Both the position numbers and the translations under genes were made by a program. The notes under the pieces were generated by a model. It was not told the origin of the DNA and did no database searches. It saw only the letters and a program-made list of their open reading frames with translations. Shown piece after piece: positions 1 through 10,189 of a DNA stretch of 64,000 bases (position 1 is the stretch's first letter; each line of letters begins with the position of its first letter). Location of the stretch: the NCBI GenBank assembly GCA_013420905.1, contig JAAXNY010000001.1, positions 1,302,001 through 1,366,000 of the forward strand, in the 5' to 3' direction. Source of the stretch: Collybia mongolica. Lineage: Eukaryota; Basidiomycota; Agaricomycetes; Agaricales; Clitocybaceae.

Positions 1-1
1 C

Positions 2-1042
2 GTACTTCGGGCGCGTATTGTACTCGTTTCACGCCAATGGAATGCCCTTGGAATACCATACCTCTATGAATTCCTACGATTATCACACAGTTCGAACTTT
101 GAAGGGCTTTTAGAAGCGCTAACGCGAAGCAGTGGACAAAGACAGGTGGCACAATATGTACGATGCGCTGTATTACCATATGAACGAGACCCATGCATCT
201 CCCCTCTCCGTATCTTGGAACTCCTCCCAAACTTAGAAGTCCTCATCCGCTCTCATAACTCTCCATACGAATGGCCAATGCCTCTCCCCGACCGCCTCGC
301 ACAATCATTGCCATTAGGCCCCATCTCTCGAATTTTAGGAAATCTAAAACGCGTCGACTGTGCAGAACACCGATTTGCGGGGGCCATCACTAGAGGGCTT
401 AACCACCTACCATCAACACTTCGGGCCTGCACCCACTTGAAATATTTATCGATATCCGGAGACCTTTGCGAAACATTGGACAAAGTGGATCTTCCTTCAT
501 TAGTCGCTCTGCGCGCTGAACGTTTCGTGTCTACGGAACGATTCTGCAATCATTGGACTATGGACAAGTTGCGTCATGTGGTGCTCCATCTTAATCTCAA
601 TCACACTCGCCTTCTCACGTTTTGGCGACGGTTCGGGGAGAACCTACAAACCGTCGAGCTAGCTGCTTCACCTGGCGATGTTCCGCGGCTCAACGACGAG
701 GTATCAGATGTTCTACACTATTGCCCGAACTTGATGGAATTGAGTTATCACATCGAATTCAGCCAACCCCCCGACTTCAGAAATAGGGTTCATACCTCTC
801 TCCTAGCACTGCGAATTCACGCTGGGTATTCCGATTCTAGCCTCACACAACGCCGACCTCTCTTCGATCAAATTGCCGCTCATTTTGACGCGTTTTCGAA
901 GAGAACGGTGCCCTGCTTGGAAGTGGTCACACTCTGTGGCATATGGGCAGATGACAAGCCTGTTCATGGAACAAATTATATCCTACAAAAGTTCGGAACA
1001 AGTTATGTGGGGCCTAGTGTGGAAAAAGAAGTCACATTTTAG
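2..1042 (+). CDS. F-box/LRR-like protein, 5'-truncated by the window edge
   Basis: The reading frame is open from base 2 to a TAG at 1040-1042. The first translated residues (VSRQWNALGIPYLYEFLRLS) look like the end of an F-box helix bundle, as in the large Agaricomycete families of F-box-like proteins; the F-box start must lie left of the window. The rest is leucine-rich with spaced L-x-x-L patterns (LRACTHLKYLSI, LPSLVALRAERF), consistent with irregular LRRs. Such proteins are thought to be SCF ubiquitin-ligase substrate adaptors. The GTG at 146 is an internal Val, not a start. The true 3' end could extend by splicing, because another frame stays open to about 1097. The family assignment is fairly safe; the substrate is unknown. 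Confidence 0.7.
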   Translation, partial: VLRARIVLVSRQWNALGIPYLYEFLRLSHSSNFEGLLEALTRSSGQRQVAQYVRCAVLPYERDPCISPLRILELLPNLEVLIRSHNSPYEWPMPLPDRLAQSLPLGPISRILGNLKRVDCAEHRFAGAITRGLNHLPSTLRACTHLKYLSISGDLCETLDKVDLPSLVALRAERFVSTERFCNHWTMDKLRHVVLHLNLNHTRLLTFWRRFGENLQTVELAASPGDVPRLNDEVSDVLHYCPNLMELSYHIEFSQPPDFRNRVHTSLLALRIHAGYSDSSLTQRRPLFDQIAAHFDAFSKRTVPCLEVVTLCGIWADDKPVHGTNYILQKFGTSYVGPSVEKEVTF

Positions 1043-1748
1043 CCACTTGACCGTGGTGGGAAATTTGTCACTGGCAGGATGTCAAGGCCCTATCTGATCG
1101 AACATCCTGTGCGCGCTTTGTCTGTTTCCGGGAATCGGATCGGAGACCGAAGTATTTGAAGGTCTCGAGAACAACGGAGCGTCAGTTGGAGAGCTTAAAG
1201 TGTTATCAATTTCTCCCGCGAATGCTGGAACGAAACATACGCCACATCATTTTTCGTTTAAGTTTTGCCCTTTAGGCATAGTGTTTACTTAGCTTTCACA
1301 TTTGAACTCTGTGAATGGTCGCCATGTGTTCAGGTGTGCATGGTATGCATAACGTGTCGAAGCTCATCAATGAACAATAGCCCCGGACCGTCACCCAATG
1401 ATTAGCGCCCCACAATCGTTACAATGAACATGTTTGCCGGGTCAATACTTCTTTATTCCCCTCGTTGTGTCGCGTTTTCATCGGTCCTTGCACTAGTCTT
1501 TTTTCCAGGCATTGAAACACATCCCCAAAAGTAGCTTCTTTTCATCGCAGAAACTAGGAACCCGTGAAAATATTCGTGTGCCATTAGCCTCTGCGCGCAG
1601 ACCGGTCGCGTGGGTATCGCTATGTTGTCCCGGTTCTAATAATTAGAAGTCGGAACTCTTTCATTCCATAGGAATACCGTGTATGGAAAGGAATGACGAA
1701 GATATCATTTATAGGCTCCTGACGGTCTCATCCATTTCTTCACTGGAC
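1043..1748. other. Intergenic stretch upstream of the P450 gene
   Basis: No coding frame of convincing composition and no RNA gene was recognised here. It must hold the 3' UTR of the F-box gene and the promoter of the P450 gene. An alternative in-frame P450 start lies inside it at 1683, 22 codons upstream of the chosen one. Confidence 0.5.
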
Positions 1749-3661
1749 ATGGGGTTCCTGACACCACAACGCCTTTTGACGGGTGCGGGTTATTTCTTGA
1801 CCGTTTACGTTGTCCTGCGTATTGTGTCTATCATCCGACTTCTCTACTTCCATCCCTTACGATCATTCCCGGGGCCTCGCCTTGCAGTGATAACAAGATG
1901 GTACCGAGGATATTTTGATGTTGTCCTCCAAGGAGAGTGGCTTCGTCAGCTTCAATATCTACACACAATATATGGTCAGCTCCCTCGCTCGGAACTCGTG
2001 TGTTGCGATTCTAACGAGGTTGTCATTTATAGGTGAAGTGGTCAGAATCGGACCAAACGAAGTGAGGTGCCTACCTTTTGTATTGCATTTTCTGCTAATC
2101 CCTGTTTTAGGTTCACTTCGCGATGCCGCAAGCGTACGCGGAGATTTATGCCTCAGGATCTCCCTTCACGAAGGAACCAGTGCTTTATAAGTGCTTTGGA
2201 ATGGATGACGGGTCCTTCGCCATTGTTGATCCGCAAAAGTCGAAACGGCGAAGGGAGATGTTGCTCCCACTGTTCTCCCGACGTGCCATTCTAAAGTTAG
2301 AAAATATTGTTCAAGAAAAAGCTAGTCCTTGATTTTTTTTATCTAACCCGGAGCCTTTAACTTATATCACTATATAGGTACATACCTTGATAACGCACAT
2401 CATAGCCCATGGTCGAAAACCAGTCGACATGGCACTTGCTTTCAGGTGTACAACATTTGACACAATCACGGATTACTGTTTCGCGCAGTCATTCAACGCA
2501 CTGGGTGCGGAGGGCTTCCAACACCCACTTCTGATCAACATGCAGACCTCAATCAAATATTTCTGGCTCCTCCGCTATTTTCCATTCATCCTCCCTCTTG
2601 CGTATTCTATGCCTCAATGGCTTGCAGAACGGTCTAATCCCCTCTATAAGGAATTCAATGTCGTCAGACACCAGGTCGAGGCACAGGTCGACAAGTTCCT
2701 CACCAATGAGGCTGAATTAGAAAATGCCGATCACGAGACGATTTATCACCATTTAATTAGACCAAAGTCGGAGAAAAACCATCAAACCCCGTCGCGCGCG
2801 TCTTTGCTCGATGAAGCCCTTGTGCTTTTACAGGCCGGGAGCGACACGGTCGGACACACGTGTATCATCGGGACTTTCCATGCTTTGCGAGACAACCATA
2901 TACATATGAAGCTGCTAAGTGAGCTGCAAGATGCGTGGCCAAATAAAGAAGCTCGTATCTCCCTCGCCACATTGGAGAGACTGCCGTATTTGGTGTGCCC
3001 ATACTTTCTAGTGTTTGAAATTACCATTGGATTAATCCCAGATGTACAGACGGCTTTCATCAAGGAGTCCCTCCGGGTATCTTATGGGGTGATAACCCCA
3101 CTAGCCAGGGTGGTTCCAAAGGAAACCACGATCGCTGGATATCCCATCCCAGCTGGTGTGCGTACCATTTTTTTTTTGGCAATAACAGTGTAACTCATTT
3201 GTTCCTTTCAATATCAGACTATCGTCTCGACAGGGTCGACGTTTATGCACAATGAACCGAGTGTCTTTGCGGATCCTACGAAATTTGATCCAGAGCGGTG
3301 GTTACGAGGGGACACCAGGGAGCTCGAAAACCATTTTGTCCCATTTTCGAGAGGGCCGAGGATGTGCATTGGTTTCAAGTAAGTCATTACCAACCCGAAT
3401 ATCCTACGAGGGCTGCGAATGACTGTTACCTTATAGCCTGGCATATTGTGAACTGTACCTCATTTTTGCCAATATTTTCAGGAAGCTTGATATGGAAATT
3501 TACGAGACAACGTTGGTTCCCTTTCTTGTCTTTTTATAAATGCGGAGAAAGTCTAACATGTAGGTTCATCCAGAGAGAAAGATTTCGAGTACAAAGAGAT
3601 CTTCGTACCAATACGGCAAGGACGGCATCTCCGTGCTCTTGTGGCTGAGAAGGCTTTGTAG
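1749..3661 (+). CDS. Cytochrome P450 monooxygenase (trichodiene oxygenase/CYP58-like)
   Basis: Multi-exon gene. The N-terminus has a membrane anchor followed by a proline hinge (FPGPRLA). Exon 2 carries EVVRIGPNEVHF and exon 4 the meander region. The I-helix is seen as AGSDTV near 2833-2850, the K-helix ExxR as ESLR near 3064, and the haem-ligand loop as FSRGPRMCIGF near 3342-3370, with the Cys in place. The C-terminus ends at TAG 3659-3661. About seven introns are deduced from frame continuity and GT-AG sites. The junction before VHTLITHII seems to use a GC donor (GCTAGT). All diagnostic motifs are intact, so the gene is probably functional: an ER-bound haem-thiolate monooxygenase of unknown substrate. 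The ATG at 1749 is preferred because it places the anchor at the N-terminus; 1683 is possible. Confidence 0.85.
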
Positions 3662-3972
3662 TTTGGAAAGAGATCCTCCGTGTACTACGTTTTGTATTCA
3701 CATAGTGTATTATATGGCAGTCCTATCCCGCTACATTTCGGTCGTGCCTTGGTGCAAACTGCCTCGCCGGTGTACTCGAAATATGAAATATTGTTGCTTG
3801 GATATGCAGTGTCTGGGGAAGAACTGGTGCGGGTGCCCTCGAAACCTTTATGCTGTGTTCCTATTTTTACGACGAGACTGGTACATAACTCTATTTCTTC
3901 GCTGAGCGTAAACCATAGACAGGACAATTTAAGACAGTTAGCAACCCTACTTAAGGATGCAGGTAGGCCTGT

Positions 3973-5776
3973 TCAAACCTGCCTTCCCAAAGCTCTCGCA
4001 ACAAATAGGCCCACCATCTCCCTCACCACATTCACACTGGACCAATTTCTGCTTGGATGTACGCGGTGACTGAGAAGCACGAAGAACGTATTACTCGCTG
4101 CTCCAACCCACGTTAGCCATTAATACTTGCCGTGAGGGTAAGAATTACGTACGTCGATCAATCACCATGCTTGTACCCGTGAAGCCCGTGTGGCCTGCGG
4201 TCTGCAAACTCTGCATCGCACCCGACCAGAAGAACTGGTTGAGCTCAAAACCCAGCCCATGCGCATGTCCCGGGAATGCCGTGTTGTAATCATGGAAAAT
4301 CATATCCACCGTTGATGGTTTCAGGATGCGCACTCCACCGTATGTCCCGTTGTTCAAGATCATCTACGTTGGGAGGTATTCGTAATTCCGTAATGTGAGA
4401 TTCAAGAAACACCAACAGACCTGACAGAAAATAGCTAAATCTCCAGCGGTGGAGAACATCCCAGCATGTCCTGCTACACCGTTGAGGCTCCATGCATTTT
4501 CGTCGTGCACCTTGACGTTAAAGACTCTAGGTTAACATAATATTGAACTCAACAAGAAAACAGCCAAACGTCTCACATTTCCCCAAACTGGCTGAGGCCT
4601 CTGAGGTTCTGTCGGCCCAAGCACTGCGATCTGGAACTCCGTAGAAGCCGTCCGAGCAAGTAGTTCTGGCGCAAGAGCAACATTCCCGCGATTGAAGAAT
4701 GTGTCATGCATCCCGAGTGGAGCCGTGAATTCGTCACGGATTAGTACGTCGAGAGGAGTAAATGTGACGGCTTCAAGGACGAGCTGGAGGGTCATGAAAC
4801 CTAAATACCATAATTAAGCTGCATGGTCTGGGTTCGGTTGACTATGGATTCGTAACTGAGATCTGAATAGAGGTAGTTCTTTCCTGGCACATGGATAAGA
4901 CCTTGGTCAATTATGGCCTGCCTTCTCTCCGCGTAAGTGGCATATCTATTGGTATCTAGCTCAGTTAGAGCGACAGTTAGCAGAATTGAGTCTACTCGCC
5001 CATTAGTGAGATCAGGTACTGGATCTGCATCGAATCCGCTGGTATGTGTCAACAACATTAAAATAGTAATGTTCTCTTTCCCATTAACTGACGGACGTAG
5101 GATTCAGCTCTGTTTGAAGGATAGTCGCTAGAGCACGCACCAGCGAACCCTGGCAAGTATGTCGCCACTTTCCCATCCAGCTGTATTGTTCCGCGGTCCA
5201 ACTGCTGCAACACCGCAATGGTGGTGAACATTTTTGTCAAGGACGCCACTTTCATCACACACAGGTCCCTCAGACATCCGATTCCCAAGGGAAGGACTAC
5301 ACTCACTATCGTAAATTGTATCTTTCCTCGTGGCTATTCGATCTTCCGCAGGCAGGAGAGTCCCCTTTACATCTGCATATCTCACCGCTTCCCCTACAGC
5401 GAAATGTGATACGATCGTGTTTTGATGACCTACTCTGACATTCCAGGATATTCGTTACGATGCGCGGAAAAGTTGAAAAAAAAAGAATGGAATTAACATT
5501 ACTGTTGCTCCAGGATAAAGGGGAGCGACTTTGTTGAAGCTCGCGGAGCCGTAGTTCGCCGGGGTGAGGTACCCAGTGATATTCGCCTCGAGATCCACAA
5601 AGGGTCCCGGGAGAAGCGAAACGGACTCAGGAGTGCCGTGCTGAAGGACGGACCTAGTAGTGGTGGCTGCTGCTGTGGACTTGTGAGTTGTCAGTGGTCA
5701 GGGTGCGTGAAGTCGATGACGAACAAGAAGCGCGCAACTGTAGGGTCGCAATGAGGAACACAGTGAGCGACAACAT
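3973..5776 (-). CDS. Secreted serine hydrolase of the class C beta-lactamase/DD-peptidase fold
   Basis: Spliced minus-strand gene of the beta-lactamase family (PF00144 type). After a probable signal peptide (MLSLTVFLIATLQLRA, start at 5776) come HGTPESVSLLPGPF and YPGATVGEAVRYADVKG. The nucleophile motif SxxK is ASLTK, split from the preceding exon near 5230. MLLTHTSGFDADP and YSDLSY (the Y-x-N-like second motif) follow. HTGFTGTS (the KTG-like third motif) lies near 4170, and the last exon SNTFFVLLSHRVHPSRNW ends at the TGA at 3973-3975. Fungal relatives are secreted or vacuolar esterase/peptidase-like enzymes of unknown substrate. The join between the signal peptide and the mature part (about 5680-5740) changes frame, and I could not place an intron confidently there, so the first exon is tentative. 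The gene converges on the P450. Confidence 0.8.
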
Positions 5777-6490
5777 GATTTACTGAACTCGCTAGGTGAA
5801 GCTTATCGATAGCTCAAGGTGCCGCAGAATGTCTCCCATATATAACCTCGTGTCGAAAACGGGATCGTCGCAGCCATGGGTGGCATAGTCATACATGAGG
5901 AAGCGGAGATTCATACCAACCCTGGTGACCATTCGCACATGAGAACCCATGACATACGTGTTGAGACTTCCCGCGCTTTGAATAGGTTCTGAGAGCATGA
6001 GTGCTTCTTACTGCCAGAAAACATATGTCAAAATCGACAATGATGATCCGGGTGTTCTATGCGGGTTTATGCACACGAAACCAAAAAAACAGAGTTCTTG
6101 ATATTGTGGTTGGAGCTTGATAATATCTACCGTATCCGGGTTCGGTCGTTAGTCGGTGGACGTCGTTGGTACTTTTTGCGTCTGTGACGTTCACATGCCA
6201 TCAGAAAGTCAAGATATGACCCTGCTGTGGGGACAAGGTGAAATATTAGTCGACAGTGGCAGTTTCGGGCGTTTCTGTCTTGTTGGTAAGTAAAGATGGG
6301 AGGTATACCGCTTGTTCCATTGAGTGACCACTTATCGAGGATTTTCTCATAGGGGATGGTCACGAGTCTATGAGTTTGAGTGCATATCTGAAGTTCCCGG
6401 AATCTGCCGACAGCTAACAACTGAATTGAAGTTATTAATAGACGTCCGCGTACCTTCAATCAGGGGGTGGGCTAAGCAAAATACATGAGT
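5777..6490. other. Spacer between the hydrolase gene and the Plavaka element
   Basis: Short open frames exist on both strands (for example 5792-5998 and 6127-6459, minus) but none has a recognisable domain or a convincing exon pattern. I see no gene here. The right end is the target-site duplication of the transposon. Confidence 0.4.
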
Positions 6491-6519
6491 CCTGAATCCC
6501 AGTGAAAAGCCGGTTGAGC
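6491..6519 (+). repeat. Left target duplication and terminal inverted repeat of the Plavaka element
   Basis: The target-site copy CCTGAAT (6491-6497) is followed by the 22-bp inverted repeat starting CCCAGTGAAAAGC at 6498. A tandem TGATTGAGC motif follows as probable subterminal transposase sites. Confidence 0.85.
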
Positions 6520-6942
6520 CTGATTGAGCCTGATTGAGCGAAATTGCACTCACTGGAAATAACTCAGTTCCGCTTGACATAGGTCAGTTTTTGGGAATCC
6601 TACCTAGCCATTACATGCAGCATTGAGCAGTTTTGAGTGTTTTCATTTCATTCATTTTTGCTCAATTGTTTTTCAGAATCAGTTCATTTTTGCTCAATAC
6701 AAATCATTGCAATTATAGTACAAGTCCATACAGTGGACCAAGGGTGTGCGTTGCCGCAGTAACTCCCATACCAGCACATAACATTTTAAAGCCCATAGAA
6801 AAAGCAGGTTCGTACCTAATTGAATATGATCAGTATTAGCAGGAAACTGAACATGAATTTATGTACCTTGTCGCTACATCAATCCTGTGAAGAAGCCCTT
6901 TCTGGTGGTGTACAGACAGTGGAAGATGAAGCTACTGACCAC

Positions 6943-8455
6943 TCATTTCGTTTTAACTTGTTGAACAAAATCCTGCATAGTGAATTCAAAATCAACAAAC
7001 AAAATAAAATGTATGGATACACTTACTTTGTTACCACCTGTCATGCACAGGGTCTCCCAGTGTTTTGAGAATTTGTCTTCTGTTCCCATGGGATTTCCTT
7101 GAATCCATGCACATTTGCATATACTCCTATGGGGTAAGGTGTCAGACAATTTCATGGTAGAAAATGCAACTTACTTGGTGTTGTTAGCATTGCCTGCCTT
7201 CACTTTCTTTGATTTGATAGAACTTGATAAATTATTGATGGTGTTCTTTTGCAGAGGTTCAGGTGGGATAGTAGTGATTATGGCCATTGTAGCAAAAGAG
7301 TCCTGGACAGGTGGGGAGGGGCTGCTTGAATCCATGAGACTATCTTCAGGTGACGAAAGTAAAATGTTTGATGATTTCTCGGAGACCTTAAGGGTCAGAG
7401 CAGGTACTGAAGAGGTGACAGAAACTGGTGCAATGAGTTTTGCGGTGGCAATAGGATTTGAAAATACAGTGTTGCTAAGTGGTAACAAAATAAATGCAAC
7501 GTATTTTGCAAAGGAAGGAACTCACAGTGGATTTTTTTTCTGATGGAACAGTTCAGTCAATAATGGCAACAACTGTCATTCCAAAAGCTCACCAGTAATG
7601 GTTTTGGGCATGTGCAGGGTGGCATCACATCTTTTTTGGGTATTTGTTGTTCAGAGGCAACGTCGCTTGTGGGGTTTGCGACTTTTGATTTCTTGCGATC
7701 AGGTGTTAGAGGTGCAATTGAAGGTGTTTGTGATTGTTTGAGCAGATGAGTAGCTGGGGTTTTGTTCTTGACTTTAGCACTGTGACCTACATGTTTTCTG
7801 TACCATGAGGAGTAATTTTCAGTCACAATCATATGTGCCTTCCAGTTGTTGGCACCATATGATAGTTCAGGGAATCACTTGCACATGTGGTGCTCGTAGT
7901 AGTTGTGTGCCTTGAGGTTTGCTTGTGCCCATGTAACCGGTGCAATTCTTTTGGTCAGGAGACTCTGCCAGAGGTGCCAAGCATGTTCATGAATTGTGTT
8001 GACCCTATCACTGCTCACCGGCTCGCCATCTTCAGTTTTAATATACCACATCATTGTGTTTCCTGTGCTTTCAGAGGAGGCAAAACCCGTTGACGTCTCC
8101 TTGCTCTTCTTGGCTGCAGTGAACTTTTTCTTTGTCCAGTATTTGATTTCTTCATGATTGGCGGCATCAAGACAAGGAAGAGGAAGTGGCTTGGAGAACC
8201 TTGATGATGGACCAGGAGATGAACTTGCAGAAAGCCCTTCAATTGCTGTTGTGAGGCTGTCTGTCAATGTCCTGTGTTCAAAGATATGTTAGATTGGTCA
8301 TTTGAGGGGACTATATGCGCACTGAATCTTTTGTCCAATCTCATTTTGTGTATTCAGTAGCCTATCCTCCATGGTTTCAAGCCGTTTTTGCAGATAATGG
8401 TTCTGGCTACTGATGTTGTTGACTGTCATTGTTAAATCCATTATCATAGCCCATA
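6943..8455 (-). pseudogene. Second gene of the Plavaka element, interrupted by a nonsense codon
   Basis: A multi-exon minus-strand gene reads in order as follows. A heptad-like coiled-coil start (NISSQNHYLQKRLETMEDRL) splices into a Ser/Pro-rich segment. Next is a conserved-looking core (NTIHEHAWHLWQSLLTKRI, ANLKAHNYYEHHMCK, then FPELSYGANNWKAHM and ENYSSWYRKHVG), then a Lys/Ser/Pro-rich linker. The C-terminal block ICKCAWIQGNPMGTEDKFS ends with DFVQQVKTK and a stop at 6943. Between MCK and FPELSY, in the same frame, is TGA (complement of 7875-7877), most simply a TGG Trp codon changed to stop. I recognise no named domain. Similar proteins in mushroom genomes are usually uncharacterised; here the gene travels with the transposase. 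The start is uncertain, since an exon near 8572 could precede it. Confidence 0.55.
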
Positions 8456-9425
8456 TACAGTATCAGGTTGGGAGCAAACTGGGGAGTCCTGGAATAGCTT
8501 GGTGCCTGTAATGATTCAAAAATAGGCAGAAGAAGCATATAGTGCTCACATTGTAGCATCCTGAATCCATTATAGTTGCAGGTAATTGTGCTTTGCTTCT
8601 CAAATCTGCTTCCTGATCATGATTGTAGTACCTGGTCGAAGCCTGCAAAGATTGAGAAGGCCAGATATTGGGGAGAACATATTGAAGTTAGTATTCTGCA
8701 ATTGGGTTGTTTATTTCAAAGGTAGAACAAACAAACAAATGTCGCGCGGAAGTCAAGACAGCAGCAGTACTAAGTGCATGCCACTGCAAGCATCAATTCA
8801 TATCTAGTTAATCTTCCTCAGGAATATCTTATACTACACCTGACATAATACTGACATCTAATCCAGGTTTTTCAATCACAAATACATGCCCTTCCCACTG
8901 ATTGCCCAAAATCCGTGTCGAGTGAGGAACAATCGCAACTACAGCCTCAATGCACTTCACGTCAATGACCACCACTGCTGCATTGCCTTGATGTTGGCAA
9001 GACCACAATGTACCAGATGATTCAGAAAGAAGATCTGCATCAGGGCGGCTGTAGAGTGATACCATGGCCAGTGTCCAGGTAATACCACCAGCTAAATTGA
9101 AGCAGAAGTAGTACTGTACATCACCAAATTCAATATCATTGTTGTAACGCAGCTAAAGTTCAAAAATTTGAGGTCAGCATGCACTATTCATAATACAAAA
9201 GAGGCTATTGTTGCACACCTTTACCTGGTGTGCTGTTCTGATCTTTCCAAGTGGTTTGAGACCTTCTTTCTACAATGATTGAGAACCTGTCCATGGGGTA
9301 GTAGTAGACAAGACCATCAAATAACAGTGGGAATCCAATCATTTGGGATGTTGTCTGGACTATAATGTTCATCGTTTTCTAAGAAAAGAGTTAGAGTAGC
9401 TAATTCGGAGTCTGTGACCTCTTGT

Positions 9426-9804
9426 GCACATGAATCCTCTGTCATGAAAATTATATTCCCATCTTATCTCCGTCTTTTTAATCTTATCTTATCTCTTATC
9501 TAGGGGGATCAGCTGTTAATTCATCTATCCCCAGTAGTTACAATTCTCCCATCATTCCCATCATTCCATTTCATCATTTGATTGATGCTGTGCACTACCC
9601 TGGTTATGTTTGGTTTACCTTTCTCCATATTTATTCTACTCTGGTCCCCCTTAGGTAGTTGTATATATACTGCACCTCTAGCTACTTGTTTTGTAGTCTT
9701 GATCTTGTCTATTCTCTGCAATACAGATAGGTCTTCTCAACTCTCTATCTCTTGTGCTATCTCTCCTCTTCTACTCTCCAATATCCTGCAGTGACTGTTA
9801 TTGT
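9426..9804. mobile_element. Unclassified ~375-bp insertion in the transposase
   Basis: Transposase coding on the minus strand stops at SAMQQ (about 9806) and resumes in frame with EVTDSELATLTLF (about 9420). The intervening pyrimidine-rich, non-coding segment is bounded by TTGT on both sides (9422-9425 and 9801-9804). Removing it and one TTGT restores an open frame. It contains a TATATATA-like box and CT-rich tracts, which resemble a degraded LTR, but no clear TG...CA ends or 5-bp duplication were found. The class is unknown. Confidence 0.5.
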
Positions 9805-9939
9805 TGCATTGCTGACACCTCCGCATGGAGCAAGACATAGCCATGGCCCAGATCTATACTTCCATAAGGCAACGATTCCTGTTTACATGCCTCTTCATTG
9901 AGTTGGGGAAACATGGCCTTTAAGCAAACAACTTCTGCT

Positions 9940-10189
9940 CTTTCTGTTAGAATAGGGTAATCTGGCTTACTAGTCACATCACACAGACATTTCACATGAC
10001 ATGTATAATCACATGGACATATTAGTTTCGCATTTGTTTTTTATAACGGACTCACATATGATTTACTATTACTATAGGAGTTATATTATTTATGTATTCA
10101 TACGAGCAATTATGTACATTATTTCATTATCTCAATTCACTCTTTTATTCTCGCTCTTTCCTTCTCTTGCTGCTAAGTTCAACACTTTC
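9940..10189. mobile_element. Solo LTR with perfect 5-bp target duplication, inside the transposase
   Basis: A 240-bp AT-rich segment (9945-10184) begins TGTTAGAATAGGG and ends CTAAGTTCAACA, the 5'-TG...CA-3' form of a long terminal repeat. It is bracketed by CTTTC at 9940-9944 and CTTTC at 10185-10189. Taking out the LTR plus one CTTTC joins NLSWQAV directly to ERAEVVCLKAM in the transposase frame, which proves the insertion boundary. No internal retrotransposon domain remains, so this is a solo LTR left by LTR-LTR recombination. Confidence 0.85.

Noticed and set aside
5792..6459. Minus-strand frames as a gene between hydrolase and transposon
   Set aside because: Short, without recognisable motifs or splice-consistent joins.
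7115..7543. 142-codon plus-strand frame inside the Plavaka element
   Set aside because: It is the antisense of the spliced Ser/Pro-rich part of the element's second gene; its residues have no domain-like pattern.
7872..7880. TGA read as selenocysteine or programmed readthrough in the transposon gene
   Set aside because: Fungi lack selenocysteine insertion, and the sister transposase also has several stops. Simple nonsense mutation is the better explanation.
9411..9795. GTGAC repeats as target duplication of the 9.4 kb insertion
   Set aside because: Removing the segment between the GTGAC copies leaves a stop and a wrong frame in the transposase, whereas TTGT borders restore it.
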